From NCBI RefSeq assembly GCF_013415485.1, contig NZ_JACBXS010000002.1:1-64000 (forward strand): a DNA stretch of 64,000 nt. Reading direction: 5' to 3'. The notes under the pieces were generated by a model. That model did not search any database. It had not been told where the DNA came from and saw only the letters and a program-made list of their open reading frames with translations. The first letter of the stretch is position 1. Each line of letters begins with the position of its first letter. The position numbers and the translations under genes are program-made. The DNA comes from Rhabdonatronobacter sediminivivens. GTDB taxonomy: Bacteria > Pseudomonadota > Alphaproteobacteria > Rhodobacterales > Rhodobacteraceae. Below are positions 58,688-64,000 of the stretch, in pieces.

Positions 58688-59542
58688 ATGGAACTCGTGA
58701 TTGCGCTTGCCGGTCTGCTGGTGATCGTGGTCCTGCTGGGACTGAAGATTGTCCCGCAGTCGGAAAACTTTGTCGTCACCCGGCTGGGGGCCTATCACCG
58801 AACCCTGGACGCGGGGGTGAATGTGATCGTGCCCTTTCTGGACCGGGTGCATTCCAAGGTTCCGGTCAACGATCAGGTCCTCAACGACATCTCGCTTGAG
58901 GTCGTGTCGGCCGATAACGTGGTCTACGGTTGCCAGCTTCTGGTGGTCTATCGCATCGAAAACCCCGAAGCGGCGGTGTTCCGGGTCAACAACATCGACA
59001 ATCTGGTGATCGGGCTGGTGCAATCGCTGGTGCGGTCCGAACTGGGCAAGGTCGAACTGGATCAGGTGCAGTCTGACCGCGGCTCGCTCAACGTGGCACT
59101 GCTGGAGGCGCTGGAGGATGCGGGCAAGACCTACGGCATCAGCATCTCACGCTCCGAGATCACGGATGTGAAGCTCAATGAAACCACGCAGAAGGCCATG
59201 GCCGAGGTGTTGGCCGCCGAGCGTGAACGACGCGCCGCCATCACCCGCGCCGAAGGGGTGCGCCGCGCCACCGAGCTGAACGCCGATGCCGAACTCTATG
59301 AAGCGCAGCGCCGCGCCGATGCCATCCGCGCCATCGCCGAGGCCAATGCCGAAGCCAACCGCGTGATCACCGCGTCGCTGGAAGGGGACCACGCGCGCGA
59401 AGCGCTGGTCTTCCAGACCGCGCGGATGCAGGTCGATGCGCTGGAAGGGCTGGCAAAATCCGACAATGCCAAACTGATCATGCTGCCGGGCGGGCCGTCC
59501 AACGCCTTCCGCGAGGCGGCGGCGATCCTCAAGGAGCTGTAA
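58688..59542 (+). CDS. SPFH/Band 7 family membrane protein (stomatin/paraslipin-like)
   Basis: 284 residues. An N-terminal membrane anchor (LVIALAGLLVIVVLLGLKIV) leads into the SPFH domain with the typical start PQSENFVVTRLGAYHRTLDA, then GVNVIVPFLDRV, RSELGKVELDQVQSDR and YGISISRSEITDVKL. A long coiled-coil follows (AMAEVLAAERERRAAITRAE, ELYEAQRRADAIRAIAEANA). It ends LPGGPSNAFREAAAILKEL. Such proteins oligomerise into membrane-domain scaffolds. The NfeD-like partner starts four bases after its stop, the standard pairing. Confidence 0.93.
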   Translation: MELVIALAGLLVIVVLLGLKIVPQSENFVVTRLGAYHRTLDAGVNVIVPFLDRVHSKVPVNDQVLNDISLEVVSADNVVYGCQLLVVYRIENPEAAVFRVNNIDNLVIGLVQSLVRSELGKVELDQVQSDRGSLNVALLEALEDAGKTYGISISRSEITDVKLNETTQKAMAEVLAAERERRAAITRAEGVRRATELNADAELYEAQRRADAIRAIAEANAEANRVITASLEGDHAREALVFQTARMQVDALEGLAKSDNAKLIMLPGGPSNAFREAAAILKEL

Positions 59543-59546
59543 CACC

Positions 59547-59882
59547 ATGAGCTTCCTTGACCTTCCGGGCTGGATGATCTGGGGCATCATTGCCGTGGTG
59601 TTTCTGGTGCTGGAAATGGTGACCACGGTCTATGTGGCACTGGGGTTTGCCGTGGGCGCGGCCATCGCCGGGCTGGTGGCGTTCATGGCGCCGGACCTGG
59701 CGGTGGGCTGGCAGGCGCTGATCTGGGCCGGGCTGGGGCTGGCGGTCTGGCTGGCCCTGTCACGCTGGAGCGCGGGGCGCCGCAAATCCCGCCCCGATAT
59801 CAACGATTTCGATTCGCGCGATTCACTTCCCGCATCCGACCGCCGCCGCCGCAGCTTGCCCGGCAAGGATGACGCGCCTTAG
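59547..59882 (+). CDS. NfeD-like membrane protein
   Basis: 111 residues. Two or three transmembrane helices (WMIWGIIAVVFLVLEMVTTV; VALGFAVGAAIAGLVAFMAP; WQALIWAGLGLAVWLALSRW) and a basic C-terminus (RRRRSLPGKDDAP). It is the short, partial NfeD type; the soluble OB-fold end is reduced or absent. It pairs with the upstream SPFH protein in membrane organisation. AAGGAG is in the end of the SPFH gene. Confidence 0.88.
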   Translation: MSFLDLPGWMIWGIIAVVFLVLEMVTTVYVALGFAVGAAIAGLVAFMAPDLAVGWQALIWAGLGLAVWLALSRWSAGRRKSRPDINDFDSRDSLPASDRRRRSLPGKDDAP

Positions 59883-59987
59883 CGCCGCGGCGGGGCCAGA
59901 TCGCGCGCAGCGCTTCAATCCACGGGTCAGGGGGCGGGAAACGGGGCCAGCGGCGCCCTTCACGGTCCAGATCGGCGCGGGTCCGCG

Positions 59988-61010
59988 TCAGTCAGGGCTG
60001 TGGTAGAGCCATTCATAGATCGGCGTCAGGGTTTCCTGTTCGAAGAGCGACGACACCGAGGTTCCATGCCAGGTGTTCAGGATCGCCTGCGCGAACAGCG
60101 GCGCCGTCGGCACCACGCGGATATTCTCGGCCTCGTTCACTTCGGGGCGGGGCGTTATGGAATCGGTGATCACCAGCGATTTCATCACCGAACTTGTGAT
60201 CCGCTCCACCGCCGGGCCGGACAGCACGCCATGGGTGATATAGCTGTGCACTTCGGTCGCACCGGCGTCCTTCAGCACCTCGGCGGCCTTGCACAGGGTT
60301 CCGGCGGTGTCGCAGATGTCATCGACGATGATGCAGACCTTGCCCTGCACATCACCGATGACGGTCATCTCGGCCACCTCGCCCGGCTTTTCGCGCCGCT
60401 TGTCCACGATGGCCAGGGCGCAGCCCACGCGCTTGGCCAGTTCCCGCGCCCGCGCCACGCCGCCGACATCGGGCGAGATGATGACCACATCCTGCAACCG
60501 GCCCTTGAAATGGTGCATCACATCCATGGCAAAGATCGGCGCCGCATAAAGGTTGTCCACCGGGATGTCGAAAAACCCTTGGATCTGTGCGGCATGCAGG
60601 TCCAGCGTCAGGATGCGTTCGATCCCGGCCTGGGTGATCATGTTGGCCACCAGCTTGGCCGAGATCGGCGTGCGCGCCTTGGTCCGCCGGTCCTGGCGGG
60701 CATAGCCGAAATAGGGAATGACCGCCGTGATCCGCGCCGCCGAGGACCGCTTGAGCGCATCAGCGATGATCAGAAGCTCCATCAGATGGTCATTGGCGGG
60801 GTTCGAGGTGGACTGCAGGATGAACATGTCCTCGCCGCGGACATTCTCGAACACCTCGACAAAGACCTCCTGATCGCTGAACCGCTCCACCCGCGCATCC
60901 ACCAGATCCACCGCCATGCCGCGGTGCATGGACATGCGACGGGCAATGGCGCGGGACAGGCCGGGGTTGGCGTTTCCGGCAATCAGTTTGGGCTCTGCGG
61001 TGGTTGGCAT
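59988..61010 (-). CDS. prs: Ribose-phosphate pyrophosphokinase
   Basis: 340 residues. It makes PRPP from ribose 5-phosphate and ATP for purine, pyrimidine, histidine and tryptophan synthesis. Landmarks: [98 protein letters not shown] and the PRPP loop [20 protein letters not shown]. The ATG at 61010 gives [13 protein letters not shown], the normal N-terminus; the frame continues upstream without support. GAGGACCCC lies before the start. Confidence 0.96.
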   Translation of the reverse strand: MPTTAEPKLIAGNANPGLSRAIARRMSMHRGMAVDLVDARVERFSDQEVFVEVFENVRGEDMFILQSTSNPANDHLMELLIIADALKRSSAARITAVIPYFGYARQDRRTKARTPISAKLVANMITQAGIERILTLDLHAAQIQGFFDIPVDNLYAAPIFAMDVMHHFKGRLQDVVIISPDVGGVARARELAKRVGCALAIVDKRREKPGEVAEMTVIGDVQGKVCIIVDDICDTAGTLCKAAEVLKDAGATEVHSYITHGVLSGPAVERITSSVMKSLVITDSITPRPEVNEAENIRVVPTAPLFAQAILNTWHGTSVSSLFEQETLTPIYEWLYHSPD

Positions 61011-61137
61011 GGGGTCCTCGGTCTGGCTGGAGCAGGGGGTCAGGGGCTGAAAGCGGGAACGCCGGGGAATCGACACGTTGACACCGCTTACCACCCTGAC
61101 CAATGCTTGCAAAGAAGCTGCGCAGACCGGAGGGACC

Positions 61138-61737
61138 ATGCCACATATCGATTACTACCTGACGCCCCTGTCCCCATGGGTGCATATGGCCGGTGACCGC
61201 CCCGCGCGCATCGCCGCTGCTGCGGGGGCCAGCCTGCGTTATCTGCCGGTGGACCCGGGCGCGCTGTTCCAGCGCACCGGCGGGCTGCCGCTGGCGCAGC
61301 GTCATGAAAGCCGCCAGGCCTACAGGATGCAGGAGCTGCGGCGCTGGTCGCAGGCGCATGGGCTGCCCATGGTGTTGAAACCGCGCCATTTTCCCACGAA
61401 CCCCGCGCCGGCATCTTACGCGCTGATTGCCGCGCAGGACTCGGGCGGGGGCGATCTGGCCGCGCTGCTGACGGGCCTGACCCGCGCCTGCTGGGAAGAG
61501 GAGCGCGACATCGCCGAGGATGCGGTGATCCGCGCGTGTCTGTCAGCCGCCGGGTTCGATCCGGGGCTGGTCAATTCCGGCATGTTGACCGGGGCCGAGA
61601 CCTACGCCCGCAACCTGGAGGCCGCCATGGCCGCGGGCGTTTTCGGCTTCCCCTTCTTCGTGGTCGATGACGGCGAATGCTTCTGGGGCCAGGACCGGCT
61701 GGACCAACTGGCCGCGCATCTGGGGGTTGATGCCTAG
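61138..61737 (+). CDS. 2-hydroxychromene-2-carboxylate isomerase-like DsbA-family protein
   Basis: 199 residues. It starts [20 protein letters not shown]: a GST-kappa/DsbA-like first strand with SPWV where DsbA has CxxC, typical of the HCCA isomerase group. [20 protein letters not shown] and the C-terminal [20 protein letters not shown] with [11 protein letters not shown] are the other family blocks. Known members isomerise aromatic degradation intermediates using glutathione; the natural substrate here is unclear since no other aromatic genes are near. A perfect TTGACA (61078-61083) lies upstream. GGAGGGACC precedes the ATG. It converges with serS, sharing the stop bases. Confidence 0.88.
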   Translation: MPHIDYYLTPLSPWVHMAGDRPARIAAAAGASLRYLPVDPGALFQRTGGLPLAQRHESRQAYRMQELRRWSQAHGLPMVLKPRHFPTNPAPASYALIAAQDSGGGDLAALLTGLTRACWEEERDIAEDAVIRACLSAAGFDPGLVNSGMLTGAETYARNLEAAMAAGVFGFPFFVVDDGECFWGQDRLDQLAAHLGVDA

Positions 61738-63023
61738 GCCAGGGTGCCGTCGCGCGTGATCCGGGTGCGGCCCTGCAGATAGGGGTGCAGGGCCTGGGGC
61801 AGGATCACCTCGCCCTCGGCCGTCTGGCCGTTTTCCAGCACGGCGATCAGCGCGCGCCCCACGGCCAGCCCGGATCCGTTGAGCGTATGGACAAAGGCGG
61901 GCTTGCCGCCTTCGGCGCGGTAGCGCGCGTTCATGCGCCGGGCCTGGAAATCCCCGCAGACCGAGACGCTGGAGATCTCGCGATACTTGCCCTGGCCGGG
62001 CAGCCAGACCTCGATATCGTGGGTTTTCTGCGCGCCGAAGCCCATGTCGCCGGTGCACAGGACGACGGTGCGATAGGGCAGGCCCAGCCGCTCCAGCACG
62101 GTTTCGGCGCAGCGGGTCATGCGATCGTGTTCGGCCAGGCTGTCCTCGGGGCGGGTGATGCTGACCATTTCGACCTTTTCGAACTGGTGCTGGCGCAGCA
62201 TGCCGGCGGTGTCCTTGCCCGCGCTGCCGGCCTCGGAGCGGAAGCATTGGGTGTGCGCAGTGTAGCGGCGGGGCAGGGTGGCCTCGTCCACGATCTCACC
62301 GGCGACAAGGTTCGTCAGCGTCACCTCGGATGTGGGCACCAGCCACCAGCCGTTGGTGGTCTGGTAGCTGTCCTCGCCGAACTTGGGCAGCTGGCCGGTG
62401 CCCAGCATGGCCTCATCGCGCACCAGAACCGGGGTCCAGACCTCGGTCAGCCCGTGTTCGGTGGTGTGCAGGTCCACCATGAACTGCGCCAGCGCGCGCT
62501 GCAGCCGCGCCACCGCACCCGAGAGCACCACAAAGCGCGACCCCGACAGCTTGGCCGCCATGGCGAAATCCATGCCCGGGGCGACGGCGGGGATCTCGAA
62601 ATGCTCCTTCGCGGTGAAATCGAGGCTGGGCGGCGTGCCCCAGCGGCGCAGCTCCACATTGTCGGCCTCGTCGGCGCCTTCGGGGACATCATCATGCGGC
62701 AGGTTGGGGATGGCCAGCAGGGCGTCGCGCAGGCGGCTATCCTCGGTGCGGGCTTCGTCCTCCAGCCGGGCCATGTCGGCCTTTTTCCGGGCGACCAGGG
62801 CGCGCAGGCGTTCGAATTCGGCCTCATCGCCGCGGGCCTTGGCGGCGCCGACCTGCTTCGAGGCTGCGTTCTGCTCGGCCTTCGCGGTCTCGGCCTCGGT
62901 GATGCGGGCGCGGCGGGCGGCGTCGATGGACAGCAGATCTTCGGCCATGGGGGGCAGCCCGCGCCGGGCGAGGGCGGCGTCGAATGCGGCGGGGTTGTCG
63001 CGGATGGCGCGGATATCGTGCAT
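61734..63023 (-). CDS. serS: Seryl-tRNA synthetase
   Basis: 429 residues, class II. The N-terminal tRNA-binding coiled coil runs about 30-100 ([40 protein letters not shown]). Class II motif 2 is [20 protein letters not shown] with [23 protein letters not shown] is the serine-binding TxE loop. Motif 3 with its ATP-binding Arg is in [17 protein letters not shown]. The ATG at 63023 gives [18 protein letters not shown], the standard start. Confidence 0.97.
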   Translation of the reverse strand: MHDIRAIRDNPAAFDAALARRGLPPMAEDLLSIDAARRARITEAETAKAEQNAASKQVGAAKARGDEAEFERLRALVARKKADMARLEDEARTEDSRLRDALLAIPNLPHDDVPEGADEADNVELRRWGTPPSLDFTAKEHFEIPAVAPGMDFAMAAKLSGSRFVVLSGAVARLQRALAQFMVDLHTTEHGLTEVWTPVLVRDEAMLGTGQLPKFGEDSYQTTNGWWLVPTSEVTLTNLVAGEIVDEATLPRRYTAHTQCFRSEAGSAGKDTAGMLRQHQFEKVEMVSITRPEDSLAEHDRMTRCAETVLERLGLPYRTVVLCTGDMGFGAQKTHDIEVWLPGQGKYREISSVSVCGDFQARRMNARYRAEGGKPAFVHTLNGSGLAVGRALIAVLENGQTAEGEVILPQALHPYLQGRTRITRDGTLA

Positions 63024-63192
63024 GGGCGTCCCTCTGGATCTGGTGCCTGAATCACCTTTGCGCCCCTTATGCCGCAACTGCGGCGGCTGCGGTAGGGTGC
63101 GGATTGGCGGAATGGCGCCGCGCGGTGCCGCATCCGGGCTGGCAGGGCGGGCAGGGGCGTGGCATTCCCACTGCAGGAGAACGGGGGACGGT

Positions 63193-63783
63193 ATGGATCA
63201 GGATCTGAGCGCGACGAAGAAAGCCACCCGCGCGGGCGCCATGCACGCAAGGGCGCAGGCCTTTGCCGCCCCGGACCGGTCCGCACGGGTCACGGCGGCC
63301 AACGCGGCGCTGCAGGGGTATCTGCACCAGCATTTCGGCGGCGATCTGAGCGCCGTGGTGCTGTCAGGCTACATGCCCATGCGGACCGAGATCGACCCCC
63401 TGCCGACCATGCGCGCCCACCCGGGGCCGGTCTGCGTGCCGGTGATCGAAGCCAGGGCGCAGCCGCTGAAGTTCCGCGCATGGCACCCCGAGGTCAGGAT
63501 GATCCCCGGTCCGTTCGGCGCCGATATCCCGGCCGAGGGCGCCTGGCTGGTGCCGCAGGTGCTGATTGTTCCGCTGCTGGCCTTTGACAGCGCGGGGTTC
63601 CGGCTGGGCTATGGGGGCGGGTTCTATGACCGCACATTGCAAGCCCTGCGCGCGCCCGGGTCCGTGCTGGCCCTGGGTCTTGCCTTTGGCGCGCAACAGG
63701 TGGAGGCCGTCCCGCGTGAGGCCACGGATGAACGGCTGGACGCAATCATCACCGAAAACGGGGTGATCCGCCCCGCCGGATAA
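63193..63783 (+). CDS. 5-formyltetrahydrofolate cyclo-ligase
   Basis: 196 residues. It converts 5-formyl-THF to 5,10-methenyl-THF with ATP. Start [39 protein letters not shown] is the substrate-side strand. The ATP/Mg loop [20 protein letters not shown] is the family signature. GGGGGACG precedes the ATG. It is divergent from serS across 169 bases. In many proteobacteria the 6S RNA gene lies just upstream of this gene; see findings. Confidence 0.94.
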   Translation: MDQDLSATKKATRAGAMHARAQAFAAPDRSARVTAANAALQGYLHQHFGGDLSAVVLSGYMPMRTEIDPLPTMRAHPGPVCVPVIEARAQPLKFRAWHPEVRMIPGPFGADIPAEGAWLVPQVLIVPLLAFDSAGFRLGYGGGFYDRTLQALRAPGSVLALGLAFGAQQVEAVPREATDERLDAIITENGVIRPAG

Positions 63784-63817
63784 CGGTGCGGCCCCGCCGT
63801 GATCCGCAGGCCGTCCG

Positions 63818-64000
63818 TTACTGCATCACCTCGGCACGCGCGGTGCCCGGAGGCATCAGCCTGTCGCGCAACCGGCCAAGGGCGCGTTCTTCGAGTTGGC
63901 GGACCCGCTCCTTTGAAATGCCCAGGTCCACGCCCAGTTCGTTCAGGGTGCAGGGCTCATCGGTCAGGTGGCGCTGGCGCAGGATCTGCTGTTCACGCTC
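63818..64000 (-). CDS. rpoH: RNA polymerase sigma-32 factor (heat shock), C-terminal end only
   Basis: Only the last 60 codons are in the window; the gene continues beyond base 64000. They read ERE-QQILRQRHLTDEP, then TLNELGVDLGISKERVR and QLEERALGRLRDRLMPP, ending ARAEVMQ. This is sigma region 4.2 with its helix-turn-helix (LGISKERVRQLEERAL) that binds the -35 element. The REQQILRQRHL start and tail match RpoH rather than RpoD. Alphaproteobacteria often have two rpoH paralogues; which one this is cannot be told. Confidence 0.85.
   Translation of the reverse strand, partial: EREQQILRQRHLTDEPCTLNELGVDLGISKERVRQLEERALGRLRDRLMPPGTARAEVMQ

Overview
The window looks like a chromosomal segment of a high-GC alphaproteobacterium of the Rhodobacteraceae/Roseobacter group. 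Three things point there: the order and protein sequence of the complex I operon with its family-typical extra genes (a NuoE with a long C-terminal extension, DUF5337, DUF5333), the order nuoN-birA-coaX-rnj, and the F1-only ATP synthase operon atpHAGDC. Assignments rest on reading motifs and gene order; no database search was run.

Layout. 1-1068: C-terminal end of a large repetitive secreted VCBS-type protein with a dockerin-like tail. 1159-12378: housekeeping genes (LOG-family protein; dapD, a small protein, dapE and an acetyltransferase; rnr; a thiolase; a PpiD-like periplasmic chaperone; trpE). 12385-15059: purMN on the minus strand, divergent from a persulfide-dioxygenase-like metallo-hydrolase whose promoter carries a SqrR/BigR-type operator. 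15116-20114: a CAU-anticodon tRNA, a two-component pair whose kinase gene is split by an in-frame amber codon, a poly-glycine lipoprotein and tRNA-Thr. 20204-23444: a small basic protein, murA, DUF2948 and hisD.

23554-45030: the nuoABCDEFGHIJKLMN operon, running into birA, coaX and rnj. Seven extra genes are interspersed: a sulfotransferase, a membrane protein sharing the NuoE C-terminal domain, DUF5337, DUF5333, a putative lipoprotein, a 64-residue protein of atypical codon use, and a CMD-fold protein lacking the CxxC. 45160-51679: a CDP-alcohol phosphatidyltransferase, then a likely envelope-carbohydrate module (SGNH-like protein, glycosidase-like secreted protein, family 2 glycosyltransferase), then an acetyltransferase, a peroxiredoxin and a DMT transporter. 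51811-56723: atpHAGDC on the minus strand with a clear terminator. 56946-64000: a methyltransferase, gloB, SPFH/NfeD membrane proteins, prs, a DsbA-fold isomerase, serS, 5-formyltetrahydrofolate cyclo-ligase and the end of rpoH.

The most interesting items are the nonsense-split histidine kinase, the sulfide-type operator, the NuoE-tail domain shared by two neighbouring proteins, the sulfotransferase between nuoC and nuoD, the undescribed carbohydrate module, and two perfect single-nucleotide-loop G-quadruplex motifs, each in a convergent intergenic region. I saw no insertion sequence, prophage, CRISPR array or integrase.
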